64,000 nucleotides of DNA from Terrabacter sp. MAHUQ-38 (GTDB lineage Bacteria; Actinomycetota; Actinomycetes; Actinomycetales; Dermatophilaceae), in contig NZ_JACVCU010000002.1 of assembly GCF_014518425.1 (NCBI RefSeq), positions 62,001 through 126,000 on the forward strand, written 5' to 3'. A model generated the notes under the pieces. It ran no database searches and had not been told where the DNA came from. It was given only the letters and a program-made list of their open reading frames with translations. A program made the translations under genes and the position numbers. Numbering within the stretch: the first letter of the stretch is position 1; every line of letters starts with the position of its first letter. Of the stretch, positions 51,766 through 61,056 are shown one piece after another.

Positions 51766-52862
51766 TCAGCTGGGCGCGTACGCCTTGGGCAGGCGCATGC
51801 CGCGCTCGGCCATGAGCTGCCGGACCCGGTTGGGGTAGTTGGTGATGATGCCGTCGACGCCCATGTCGATGAGCGCGCTCACCGTGGCGGGGTCGTCGCA
51901 GGTCCACGGGATGACCTCGAGGCCGCGAGCGTGTGCCGCCGTGATCATGGCCGCGTCGGGGTAGAAGCGGAAGCCCAGGTCGCCGACCGTGCCGCTCTGC
52001 GGGAACCCGTAGTTCGGGGAGAGCGCCGTCAGGCCGGGGACTGCGGCCGACGCCGTCGCGACGAGGTCGCCGCCGTAGTCGTCGGAGTCGACACCGCCGA
52101 GCCACGGTGAGGCGCCGGGCATGCCGACCTGGAGGAAGTCGTGGTTCGTCAGGGCCACGAGCGGCCAGGTCGGTGCGAGCCGGTGCATCTCGTTGAGGGC
52201 GCCCCAGTCGAACGACTGGATGGTCACCTGGTCCTCGATGCCGGAGCTGTGGATCTCCTCGAAGACTCGGCGCACGAAGAGCGCACGAAGAGCGCTCGCG
52301 GAGCGGTCTGCTCGGGCGCGCCCGCCTCGACCTTGGTCTCGATGTTCAGCGTGACCTGCTTGGCGTCGTAGGCCTTGACCAGGTTGAGAACGTCCTTCAG
52401 CTCGGCCATCCGGAAACCGGCGATCTGCTCCTGCTCCGGGAACTCGGGCAGCTGCTGGTAGCCGCAGTCCATGGTCTTGACCTGGGCAAGGGTGAGGTCC
52501 TTGATGTACTTGCCGACGTAGGGATATGTCGGGTCGCCCACCGTGACGGGCGTGGTGTCGCGACACTTCTGTGCGCTCACCCGGCGGTCGTGCGTGACGA
52601 CGACCTTCGCGTCCTTGGTGACCTGCGTGTCGAGCTCGAGAGTGGTCACGCCCAGACGCATGGCCTTCGCGAAGCCTTCGAGGGACTCCTCGGTCGTCAT
52701 GCCGATGCCGCCGCGGTGGGCCTGGAGGTCGAACTGGGTCTTCTGCGGCAGAACCCCGGGACCCGCCCCCACTTCTCTTGCGCTCGCCGGTGCTGTGCCC
52801 GCCGCGCCGGCGACGAGCGGGCCCGCAAGAGCCAGGGTGATCAGGAGCTGACGGACGTGCAT
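51766..52862 (-). pseudogene. Secreted glycerophosphodiester phosphodiesterase, frameshifted by an 11-bp duplication
   Basis: The first part (52862 to about 52290) encodes a Sec signal peptide and the GDPD N-terminus (QAHRGG; TTLELDTQVTKDAKVVVTHD). The rest, VFEEIHSSGIEDQVTIQSFDWG and the C-terminal GVDGIITNYPNRV, continues in another frame to 51766. The break coincides with two copies of GCACGAAGAGC at 52272-52293. Removing one copy restores one continuous frame (about 360 residues) reading ALFVRRVFEEI. As it stands, translation ends at 52224 after 212 residues. GGAGGA lies before the ATG at 52862. It shares an operon with the phospholipase C and would release choline from glycerophosphocholine. 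A sequencing error is an alternative. Confidence 0.8.
52272..52293. repeat. 11-bp tandem duplication causing the GDPD frameshift
   Basis: Two exact copies of GCACGAAGAGC, 52272-52282 and 52283-52293. Eleven bases is not a multiple of three, so the second copy shifts the reading frame. Slipped-strand loss would restore the gene. Confidence 0.85.
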
Positions 52863-53075
52863 CGGCGATTCCTCCGCTGGTCGGTTGCAACGGTTCGACG
52901 CTAGGGAGCCCGGCGTTGCTGAGGGTGCCCTCGACGCGGCTGTGCCGTGAACCCTTGCCGAACGCCGACGAACGTCGCGGGGCGGGACGTGGCGGCACCG
53001 TCCGTTCACCCAGCGGGTCTACCTTCCGGGTGTGGTCGGCGACGCGAGTGGCGTTGGGCCACTCGAGGAGTACGC

Positions 53076-56000
53076 GTGAACGACCCCTTGCTCGCTGGTG
53101 ACCGCGCGGCGCCGCCGCGGACACTGATCGACGTCCTGGCCGAGGTCACGGCGCGCCATCCGGACGCCCCGGCGCTCGATGACACAGAGTCCGTCCTGAC
53201 CTACACGCAGCTCACGGAGCGCGCTGAGCGCATGGCGTCGTCCCTCGCTGCGGTGGGGGTGCGCAGGGGCGACCGCGTGGGGGTGCGCATCCCGTCGGGC
53301 ACGACCGACCTCTACGTCGCCATCCTCGGGATCCTGTACGCCGGGGCAGCGTACGTCCCGGTCGACATGGATGACCCGCAGGAGCGGGCCGACCTGGTCT
53401 TCTCCGAGGCCAAGGTCGCGGCCGTCGTCGGTGCCAGGCGACAGATCGTGACAGCAGCCGGCGCCACGACCTCCCGCCGAGCCGTGGGCACGTCGCCGGA
53501 CGCCGGGCGTCCGCCGGTGACCGGCGACGACGACGCGTGGGTGATCTTCACGTCGGGGTCGACGGGCGTGCCCAAGGGAGTCGCCGTCTCACACCGCTCC
53601 GCTGCCGCCTTCGTCGATGCCGAAGCGCGGATGTTTCTGCATGACCAGCCCATCGGCCCCGGAGACCGGGTACTCGCCGGACTGTCCGTGGCGTTCGACG
53701 CGTCGTGCGAGGAGATGTGGCTCGCGTGGGGTCACGGCGCCTGCCTCGTCCCGGCACCGCGCAGCCTCGTGCGCACCGGGATGGACCTCGGCCCGTGGCT
53801 CGTGGCCCAGGACGTGACGGTGGTGTCCACGGTGCCGACGCTGGCGGCGCTGTGGCCTGCCGAGGCCCTCGAGCCGGTGCGCCTGCTCATCTTCGGCGGC
53901 GAGGCGTGCCCGCCGGAACTGGCTCAGCGCCTCGTGGGCCCGGACCGCGAGGTGTGGAACACCTACGGGCCGACCGAGGCCACTGTCGTGGCCTGCGGCG
54001 CGAGACTCGACGGCACGACACCGATCCGCATCGGGCTCCCGCTCGACGGATGGGACCTCGCCGTCGTCGGCCCGGACGACCGGCCGGTGCTGCCGGGAGA
54101 GACGGGCCAGCTCATCATCGGCGGGGTCGGTCTCGCCCGCTACCTGGACCCGGCCAACGACGCCGAGAAGTACGCGCCCATGCCCACGTTGGGTTGGGAC
54201 CGCGCGTACCGGTCGGGCGACCTCGTGGTCAACGATCCCGAGGGACTCGTCTTCGTCGGCCGCGCCGACGAGCAGGTCAAGCTCGGCGGACGACGGATCG
54301 AGCTCGGCGAGGTCGACGCGGCGCTGCAGTCGCTCCCCCACGTGTCGGGCGCCGCGGCCGCCGTCAAGACGACGAGCGCCGGCACGCAGGTCCTCGTCGG
54401 CTACGTCGTGACTGACGACACGTTCGACCGGAGCGAGGCACTGGGCCGGCTCCACGAAGAGCTGCCCGCGGCACTCATCCCGGTGCTCGCCGTCGTCGAC
54501 GACCTGCCGACCCGGACCTCCGGCAAGGTGGACCGGGCGGCGCTGCCCTGGCCACTTCCGGGCACTGGCGACGACGAGCCGACCGACCTCTCCGGCACGG
54601 CCGCGTGGCTCGCCGGGCACTGGGCCGCGGTCCTCGGTACCGACGTCCGCTCCGTCGAGGCCGACTTCTTCGACCACGGCGGCGGCAGCCTCACCTCGGC
54701 GCGGCTGGTCTCGATCCTGCGCGAGCACTACCCGACCGTCACCGTCGCCGACGTCCACGCCCACCCACGCCTCGGCGCCCAGGCCGAGCTCCTCGAGACG
54801 ATGACGCCGACGGACGGCTCACCGATGGACCGGACCGTGCGCCGCATCCCGCGCCGCACCCAGCTGGTACAGACCCTGTTGTCCGTCGTCCTGCTCACGG
54901 TCAAGGGGCTGCAGTGGCTCGTGGGCCTGGCGACGGTCACCGAGCTGCTTCGGGTCGTCGATCTCGCTGACTGGTCGGTGCCGGTCTCCTGGTGGGCGCT
55001 CGCCGTGGGCTGGCTGGCGTTCGTCACCCCGATCGGCCGGATGGGCTTGTCGGCCTTGGCTGCTCGGGCCCTGCTGGCCGGCGTCCGGCCGGGCAGCTAC
55101 CCGCGCGGCGGCAACGTGCAGCTGCGTCTCTGGGCGGCCGAACGTTTCGCCGACGCCATGGGGGCCGTGACGATGGCGGGCGCGCCGTGGATCGTCTACT
55201 ACGCCAGGCTGCTCGGGGCCTCTGTCGGCACGGGCATCGACCTGCACTCCGTGCCGCCGGTCACCGGGATGCTGACCATCGGATCCGGCGCGAGCATCGA
55301 GCCGGAGGTCGACCTGTCCGGCTACTGGCTCGACGGCGACGTCGTGCACGTCGGCGCCGTGCACATCGGTCGTGACGCCGTGATCGGGGCCCGCAGCACC
55401 ATCGGACCCGACGTGCACATCGGCCGCGGTGCCGTCGTCGAGGCCGGCTCGACAGTCCTGAAGTCCGTACGCCCGGGACGCGTCGTGGCGGGATCCCCGG
55501 CGGGACGCGTCACCCGCACCGGCGAGGACACCTGGCCCACCGCGCGTCCGGCCGATGCGCCGGCGTGGGTCGCCGTCTACGCGCTGTCCGGCGTCCTCCT
55601 CACCGTCCTGCCGTTCCTCGCCCTGGCGCCGGCCGTCGCGCTCGTGGGAGGAGCGGTCGCCCGCGCCACGAGCGCGGACCAGGCCGTCGCCACCGCATAC
55701 GCCGCGGTCCCCGTCGTGACCGCGCTCGGCCTCCTCACCCTCGCCGCGATGACGATCGCCCTCGTCCGAGCACTGGGGCTTGGCCTGCGGGAGGGCTACT
55801 TCCCGGTGCGCAGCCGTGTGGGCTGGCAGGTCTGGGCCACCGAGCGCCTGCTCGACCAGGCCCGCACTCTCCTCTTCCCCGTCTACGCGAGCCTGCTCAC
55901 CCCGATGTGGCTGCGGGCACTGGGCGCCAAGGTCGGGCGTGACGTCGAGGCCTCGACCGTACTGCTGCTGCCCTCGATGACGTCCGTCGCCGACGGCGCC

Positions 56001-56987
56001 TTCCTCGCCGACGACACGATGGTCGCGAGCTACGAGCTGGCCCACGGCTGGGTGCACATCGCGCCGGCCAAGATCGGCAGACGCGCCTTCCTCGGCAACA
56101 GCGGGATGACCGCGCCCGGTCGGCGTGTGCCCAAGCACGGGCTGGTCGCCGTACTCTCTGCAGCACCCGCGAAGGCCAAGGCCGGCTCCAGCTGGCTGGG
56201 CAGCCCTCCGGTGCGTCTGCGCCGCCCGCCGCAAGGCTCGGACGACGAACGGACCTTTGCACCGCCCCTGCGGCTCAAGGTGATTCGCGCACTAGTCGAG
56301 CTGTGCCGAATCTTTCCCGTCATGGTCACGGTCGCCATCGGAGTCGGCGTGCTCGTCGTGCTCGAGTGGCTCGCCGCGAGCGTAGGGCTTGCGGGCGCGG
56401 CCGCCCTCGGCGGTGTGGTGCTCGCCGCGGCCGGTGCCGTCGCAGCCGCGGTCACGACCGCTGCAAAGTGGGTCGTCGTCGGCCGCATCGGTGCCGTCGA
56501 GCATCCGCTGTGGAGCCCGTTCGTGTGGCGCAACGAGGTCGTCGACACGTTCGTCGAGATGGTCGCCGGGCCGTGGTTCGCCTGGACCGCGACGGGCACG
56601 CCCGCGATCAACGTCTGGCTGCGGACCCTGGGGGCTCGCATCGGCCACGGCGTCTGGTGCGAGACGTACTGGCTGCCCGAGGCCGACCTCGTCACGCTGG
56701 GTGACGGTGTGACCGTCAACCGCGGCTGCGTGCTCCAGACCCACCTGTTCCATGATCGAATCATGAGCATGGACACGGTCACGCTCGAGGACGGCGCCAC
56801 GCTCGGCCCCAACGGGGTCATCCTTCCCGCCGCCACCATCGGCGCCGCCGCGACGGTCGGCCCCGGCTCTCTGGTGCTCCGGGGCGAGGCGGTTCCGCGT
56901 GGATCCCGGTGGACGGGCAACCCGATCGCGCCCTGGACGAGCAGCACCACCCCGGCGTCGGAGCCGGTCGGGAACCGCGCCCGATGA
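53076..56987 (+). CDS. One-module NRPS-like membrane protein (adenylation-thiolation plus transmembrane/hexapeptide-repeat region)
   Basis: A 1303-residue protein. Adenylation domain 15-490: TSGSTGVPKG, NTYGPTE, YRSGDL and TSGKVDR with K484. Thiolation domain about 505-575 with Ser538 in DHGGGSLTS. The rest holds several membrane helices (near 600-665, 825-905, 1070-1130) between left-handed hexapeptide-repeat segments (such as VGAVHIGRDAVIGARSTIG and the final VTLGDGVTVNRG region). This is the layout of the Pls/poly-lysine-synthetase-like terminal-domain family; there is no classical condensation or thioesterase domain. Hand-read specificity residues D208, A209, E212, S251, I272, G274, T296, V303, V304, K484 suggest a basic amino acid. 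GTG start behind GAGGAG; coupled to the next gene. Confidence 0.85.
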   Translation: MNDPLLAGDRAAPPRTLIDVLAEVTARHPDAPALDDTESVLTYTQLTERAERMASSLAAVGVRRGDRVGVRIPSGTTDLYVAILGILYAGAAYVPVDMDDPQERADLVFSEAKVAAVVGARRQIVTAAGATTSRRAVGTSPDAGRPPVTGDDDAWVIFTSGSTGVPKGVAVSHRSAAAFVDAEARMFLHDQPIGPGDRVLAGLSVAFDASCEEMWLAWGHGACLVPAPRSLVRTGMDLGPWLVAQDVTVVSTVPTLAALWPAEALEPVRLLIFGGEACPPELAQRLVGPDREVWNTYGPTEATVVACGARLDGTTPIRIGLPLDGWDLAVVGPDDRPVLPGETGQLIIGGVGLARYLDPANDAEKYAPMPTLGWDRAYRSGDLVVNDPEGLVFVGRADEQVKLGGRRIELGEVDAALQSLPHVSGAAAAVKTTSAGTQVLVGYVVTDDTFDRSEALGRLHEELPAALIPVLAVVDDLPTRTSGKVDRAALPWPLPGTGDDEPTDLSGTAAWLAGHWAAVLGTDVRSVEADFFDHGGGSLTSARLVSILREHYPTVTVADVHAHPRLGAQAELLETMTPTDGSPMDRTVRRIPRRTQLVQTLLSVVLLTVKGLQWLVGLATVTELLRVVDLADWSVPVSWWALAVGWLAFVTPIGRMGLSALAARALLAGVRPGSYPRGGNVQLRLWAAERFADAMGAVTMAGAPWIVYYARLLGASVGTGIDLHSVPPVTGMLTIGSGASIEPEVDLSGYWLDGDVVHVGAVHIGRDAVIGARSTIGPDVHIGRGAVVEAGSTVLKSVRPGRVVAGSPAGRVTRTGEDTWPTARPADAPAWVAVYALSGVLLTVLPFLALAPAVALVGGAVARATSADQAVATAYAAVPVVTALGLLTLAAMTIALVRALGLGLREGYFPVRSRVGWQVWATERLLDQARTLLFPVYASLLTPMWLRALGAKVGRDVEASTVLLLPSMTSVADGAFLADDTMVASYELAHGWVHIAPAKIGRRAFLGNSGMTAPGRRVPKHGLVAVLSAAPAKAKAGSSWLGSPPVRLRRPPQGSDDERTFAPPLRLKVIRALVELCRIFPVMVTVAIGVGVLVVLEWLAASVGLAGAAALGGVVLAAAGAVAAAVTTAAKWVVVGRIGAVEHPLWSPFVWRNEVVDTFVEMVAGPWFAWTATGTPAINVWLRTLGARIGHGVWCETYWLPEADLVTLGDGVTVNRGCVLQTHLFHDRIMSMDTVTLEDGATLGPNGVILPAATIGAAATVGPGSLVLRGEAVPRGSRWTGNPIAPWTSSTTPASEPVGNRAR

Positions 56988-58345
56988 GCAGTGGCGTCAC
57001 CCACGAGGTCCATGCACTCGCCGACCCGTACACGCCCGACCGGGGCGACCCCGCGTACGCGGTGACCCACTACGACCTCGACCTCGGCTACAAGGTCTCG
57101 AGCAACCGGCTCTCCGGGAGGGCCGTCCTGGACGTGGTCGCTCTCGAGGACGTGCGCCGCCTCGTCGTGGACCTCGTCGGCCTGCGCGTCCTCAAGGTCA
57201 GTGTCGGTGGGGCGGCCGCCCGGTGGACGCACCGCGGACCCCGCGTCGCGATCACGCCCCTCTCGCCGCTCACCCGGGGCGACCGCACCCAGGTGACGAT
57301 CACGTATGCCGGCACGCCCGGTCCCGCATCGACGCGCTGGGGCGACGTCGGCTGGGAAGAGCTCACCGAGGGCGCGCTCGTCGCCGCCCAGCCCAACGGC
57401 GCGGCCACCTGGTTCCCCTGCAACGACCACCCCCGGACCAAGTCGACCTACCGGCTCGCCTTCGAGTGCGACTCTCCCTACGACGTCCTGGCCACCGGCG
57501 CGCTCACGTCCACGAGCGTGCGCGGGAGCCGGACCCGGCGCGTTTTCGAGCAGCACGTGCCGATGGCGACCTACCTGGCAACGGTGCACGTCGGGCGCTA
57601 CGTCCGCCGGGACCTCGCGCCGGCCGCCGTGCCCGTCACGGTGGCACTGCCCGCGGCGCTGGAGCGCACCGTCATGCACGACCTGGGGCGCCTGCCCGAG
57701 ATGACCCGCCACTTCGAGGACCTCTTCGGCGACTACCCGTTCCACGACTACACGGTCGTGGTCACCGCCGACGACCTCGAGATCCCGCTCGAGGCGCACG
57801 CGCTCGCCACGTTCGGCCCCAACTGGCTCGACGGCCAACGCCGGCACGAACGGCTCGTCGCGCACGAGCTGGCGCACCAGTGGTTCGGCAACAGCCTCAC
57901 CACCTCGACCTGGGCGGACATCTGGCTCAACGAGGGGTTCGCCTGCTACGCCGAGTGGCTGTGGGCCGAGCACGCCGACGGGGTGCCCGTCCACGACAAC
58001 GCCATGACGCACTGGGCGCGCCTGTCCCGGCTCCCGCAGGACCTCGTGCTCGGCGACCCGGGCCCGGACCTCATGTTCGACGACCGCGTGTACAAGAGGG
58101 GTGCCCTGACGGTCCACGCGCTGCGGCTGCACCTGGGAGACACGGCGTTCTTCGAGCTGCTGCGTGACTGGGTGGCCACCCACCGGCACGGCTCCGTCAC
58201 GACGGACGCGTTCGTCGACCACGCCGAGGCACACGCCGTGCGCGCCGGCGCAGCGCGAGCCGCGGAGTCCGGGAAGGCGGCTCGCGACCTGCTCGAGACC
58301 TGGCTGTGGACCACGCGGCTGCCCGGGCTCCAAGCCCCGTCTTGA
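56984..58345 (+). CDS. M1-family zinc aminopeptidase
   Basis: A 453-residue gluzincin. The metal site is HELAH (294-298) with the third ligand E317 in WLNEGFA. The usual GAMEN substrate motif is replaced by IPLEAH near 268, so N-terminal recognition may differ. It lacks the long C-terminal helical domain of full aminopeptidase N, as in short bacterial relatives. It has no signal peptide. The ATG overlaps the NRPS stop (ATGA), so it probably acts on that system's product or precursor; this is inference from coupling. Confidence 0.88.
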   Translation: MSSGVTHEVHALADPYTPDRGDPAYAVTHYDLDLGYKVSSNRLSGRAVLDVVALEDVRRLVVDLVGLRVLKVSVGGAAARWTHRGPRVAITPLSPLTRGDRTQVTITYAGTPGPASTRWGDVGWEELTEGALVAAQPNGAATWFPCNDHPRTKSTYRLAFECDSPYDVLATGALTSTSVRGSRTRRVFEQHVPMATYLATVHVGRYVRRDLAPAAVPVTVALPAALERTVMHDLGRLPEMTRHFEDLFGDYPFHDYTVVVTADDLEIPLEAHALATFGPNWLDGQRRHERLVAHELAHQWFGNSLTTSTWADIWLNEGFACYAEWLWAEHADGVPVHDNAMTHWARLSRLPQDLVLGDPGPDLMFDDRVYKRGALTVHALRLHLGDTAFFELLRDWVATHRHGSVTTDAFVDHAEAHAVRAGAARAAESGKAARDLLETWLWTTRLPGLQAPS

Positions 58346-58393
58346 GCGAGACACTCGCCGAAGCCCCGACTCGGATGCCGGGCAGCGCGTCGG

Positions 58394-59110
58394 TCAGTGC
58401 AGGTGGACCTTCACGGAGACGGCATTCGTCACCAGCGCGACGGCGGCGGAATGCCATGCGTCCACGTCGGGGTCCAGGTCGAGTGCGAGGTCGATGACGT
58501 TGACCGGCTGCAGGCCGGGCACGACCACGACAGGCTTTCCCGGCGCAGGCGTGCGGACGCTCGCCGGGTCGACCCGCAAGCCCACGCCGAGCGCCTTGAG
58601 GGCGGCCTCCTTGCGCACCCAGGCCGTCGCGTCCGGGACGGCGTCCCGCTCGCGGCGGCGGCGCCCACGATCGTCGCTGTGCAGTGCGACCTCCTCGAAG
58701 CCCGCGAAGGCGACAGCATCGTCACGCTCGACATCCACGCCCACAGGTCCGGCGCGGCTCGTCGCCAGCACGACGACAGAGCGCGTGCGGCTGAGTGAGA
58801 GCCGCAGGGTCGGGTCGTCGATGAGCCGCGGTCGTCCGTGCTGCAGGCCACAGACGACACACGACCGGTCGAAGCGCAGCGCGGCCGGGTCGCGGCCGAC
58901 GATCGGGCCGATGACCGTGCGCGCGAGGATGTGCAGCGCTGCGTAGGACCGGGCTGCGCCGGGGTCCGTGAACCGCCTCCACCGATCGCGCTCGACGTCA
59001 TCGAGAACCCGGGTGCGCGCTCCCGGTTCGACGGCAGCCATGGACTCACGCGACTCGTGGACCCGAGCGACCCAGACATCGACGGCCGCGTCAGCCGTCG
59101 GGACCGACAC
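58394..59110 (-). CDS. 4'-phosphopantetheinyl transferase family protein
   Basis: A 238-residue Sfp-type protein. The magnesium/CoA motifs are VGVDVERDD near 125 and WVRKEAALKALGVGL near 165, the second being the typical W-x-x-K-E-A. The N-terminal half contains RLSLSRTRSVVVLATS, matching the substrate-binding strand. The GTG at 59110 gives a normal length; the frame reaches 59215 but with an arginine-rich, unlikely sequence. It converges on the M1 peptidase gene and presumably activates Ser538 of the NRPS-like protein. It overlaps the preceding small gene by 20 bases. Confidence 0.85.
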   Translation of the reverse strand: MSVPTADAAVDVWVARVHESRESMAAVEPGARTRVLDDVERDRWRRFTDPGAARSYAALHILARTVIGPIVGRDPAALRFDRSCVVCGLQHGRPRLIDDPTLRLSLSRTRSVVVLATSRAGPVGVDVERDDAVAFAGFEEVALHSDDRGRRRRERDAVPDATAWVRKEAALKALGVGLRVDPASVRTPAPGKPVVVVPGLQPVNVIDLALDLDPDVDAWHSAAVALVTNAVSVKVHLH

Positions 59111-59339
59111 CCGGCTCCGGCTCGGAGTCGCCCCGTGCGTTCTCGCGGATCGCGAACGACAGGCGGTCGCGCGCCGAGTGCTCGACGAGCAGCGGCACGA
59201 AGTCACGCACCCCACCCGTCAACTGCGAGTAGGAGACGCGAACCGCGGCCTCGACGACGTCTGCGTCGAGCTCGGGGAAGCGCTCTCGCAGGCGCTCCTC
59301 TACGTCCGCCAGGGCCCTCAGCTCGTCGGCGCGGCTCAT
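59091..59339 (-). CDS. Small three-helix-bundle protein
   Basis: An 82-residue helical protein starting MSRADELRALADVEERLRERFP. The segment DADVVEAAVRVSYSQLTGGVRDFVPLLVEHSARDRL matches the widespread actinobacterial three-helix-bundle dimerisation domain found in small orphan proteins. The C-terminus is acidic. It lies upstream of and overlaps the PPTase gene on the same strand. Function unknown. Confidence 0.75.
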   Translation of the reverse strand: MSRADELRALADVEERLRERFPELDADVVEAAVRVSYSQLTGGVRDFVPLLVEHSARDRLSFAIRENARGDSEPEPGVGPDG

Positions 59340-59503
59340 GCGTCAAGGATGGGGGCGGTGGCGCAGCCGAGGCAAGCCTTGTCCGCAAGCGCACGGCGGC
59401 AGGCGGCCACACGCGGCGGCACGCGTAAAGGGGCCGACCGTGACGACGCCGATCGACCGGCCTGCGGGCGATGGATCGCTGTCCGGGACTGTGCGCGGCG
59501 GCC

Positions 59504-59509
59504 TACACT
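59504..59509 (+). promoter_or_regulatory. Candidate -10 element of the GH3 gene
   Basis: TACACT lies 45 bases before the start codon at 59555, with a weak GTCCGG/CTGTCC -35 region about 17-19 bases upstream. Position is reasonable but the match is only approximate. Confidence 0.3.
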
Positions 59510-59554
59510 GGAAGAGCGTCGCGCTGAGTCCCCTTGAATGGTAGGTGGATCGCA

Positions 59555-61024
59555 ATGCGTTCCCGCCCCGTGTCTCTCCTCGCGGCTAGCCTCGGCGCCG
59601 CCCTGGCCCTCGTCGGCGTCGGTGTGCTCGCCTTCCCCGCCGCCCCGGTCGTCTCGGCCAGTCCAGCCTCGCCCCCTTTGGTGGCCGCCGGCCCGGTGGC
59701 CCTCGCCCTGACGCCGGCGGCAGCGGCCCAGGCCGTCTACGACCGGATGACGACCGCACAGCGGATCGGTCAGCTCTTCATGGTCGGAGGTGCTGTGACC
59801 GGCTTAGGGTCAGCCACGACGACGGCGATCAGCACGTACCACGTCGGCAACCTGGTCCTCACCGGCCGCACGACAACAGGCACACCGCCGGTGCGGTACC
59901 TGACGGGTAGAGTCGACACCTTGACCACCGCCGCCGCGACGAGCGGGGTGCCGTTGTTCATCGCCTCCGACCAGGAGGGCGGCTACGTCCAGGTCCTCCA
60001 GGGGCCGGGCTTCTCGCGGATGCCGACCGCCCTGACTCAGGGCACGTGGTCCGACACGACGCTCACGGCATACGCCCGGACGTGGGGCACCCAGGTGATG
60101 CGCTCGGGCGTCGACGTGGACCTCGCTCCGGTGATGGACACGGTCGCGAAGAGCTTCGCGAGCCTGAACCGGCCCATCGGCTACTACCAGCGGGAGTACG
60201 GGTACACACCGACCGCCGTCGCCGACAAGGGCACGACCTTCCTCGAGGGCATGAAGGCGTCCGGTCTCGCGATGACGGCCAAGCACTTCCCCGGCCTCGG
60301 GCGCGTGACCGGAAACACGGACACGACCGCCGGGGTGACCGACACGGTGACCACCCGCACGTCTGCCGACCTCGTGCCGTTCCGGGCGGCCATCAGTGCC
60401 GGTGCGCGCCTGCTCATGGTGTCGTCCGCCTACTACGCGCGCATCGACGCATCGCACCCGGCAGCCTTCTCCCCCACGGTGATCCGCGGCATGATCCGCG
60501 GCGACCTGGCCTTCTCCGGCATCGTCATCAGTGACGACCTCGGCAACGCCAAGCAGGTGGCCGCGTGGTCGCCCGGCGCTCGCGCCGTCGGTTTCATCGG
60601 CTCGGGCGGTGACGTCGTCCTGACCGTCAACCCCTACGTGATCCCCGCGATGGTGAATGCCGTGACCGCGCGAGCCGCCTCCGACAGCGTGTTTCGTGGC
60701 AGGGTCCAGGCGGCGGTCCTGCGCGTCCTGACGGTCAAGGCGCAATACGGGCTGCTGTCGGCACGGCTGCCGATCACCGGTTACTTCGGTCCGCTCACGA
60801 AGACGGCCCTACAGCGCTGGCTCGGGATCACGCCGACCGGCATCTTCGACAGCGCGACGATCCGTGCCCTGCAGGCCAGGATCGGCGCCCCTGCCGTCGG
60901 CGTCTGGGGGCCGCGCTCGATGGCGGCCATGCAGAGCTACCTCGGCCTCTACCTCGACGGCGCCACGACGTGGAACACACGGACCGTCGCCGGACTACAG
61001 CGTTACCTCAACACCCAGCTCTGA
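59555..61024 (+). CDS. Secreted glycoside hydrolase family 3 protein with peptidoglycan-binding domain
   Basis: A 489-residue exported protein. A signal peptide covers the first ~45 residues (SLLAASLGAALALVGVGVLAF). The GH3 N-terminal barrel follows, with IASDQEGGYVQVL, VDVDLAPVMD and AKHFPGLGRV, the NagZ-type core, and ISDDLGN. The final ~90 residues form two or three PG_binding_1-like units (GYFGPLTKTALQRWLG; GVWGPRSMAAMQSYLG). Likely a beta-N-acetylhexosaminidase acting on wall fragments outside the cell. AGGTGG lies six bases before the ATG at 59555. Confidence 0.85.
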   Translation: MRSRPVSLLAASLGAALALVGVGVLAFPAAPVVSASPASPPLVAAGPVALALTPAAAAQAVYDRMTTAQRIGQLFMVGGAVTGLGSATTTAISTYHVGNLVLTGRTTTGTPPVRYLTGRVDTLTTAAATSGVPLFIASDQEGGYVQVLQGPGFSRMPTALTQGTWSDTTLTAYARTWGTQVMRSGVDVDLAPVMDTVAKSFASLNRPIGYYQREYGYTPTAVADKGTTFLEGMKASGLAMTAKHFPGLGRVTGNTDTTAGVTDTVTTRTSADLVPFRAAISAGARLLMVSSAYYARIDASHPAAFSPTVIRGMIRGDLAFSGIVISDDLGNAKQVAAWSPGARAVGFIGSGGDVVLTVNPYVIPAMVNAVTARAASDSVFRGRVQAAVLRVLTVKAQYGLLSARLPITGYFGPLTKTALQRWLGITPTGIFDSATIRALQARIGAPAVGVWGPRSMAAMQSYLGLYLDGATTWNTRTVAGLQRYLNTQL

Positions 61025-61056
61025 CGCGATCCCAGGAGGCTCTGCCGCATCGGCGC

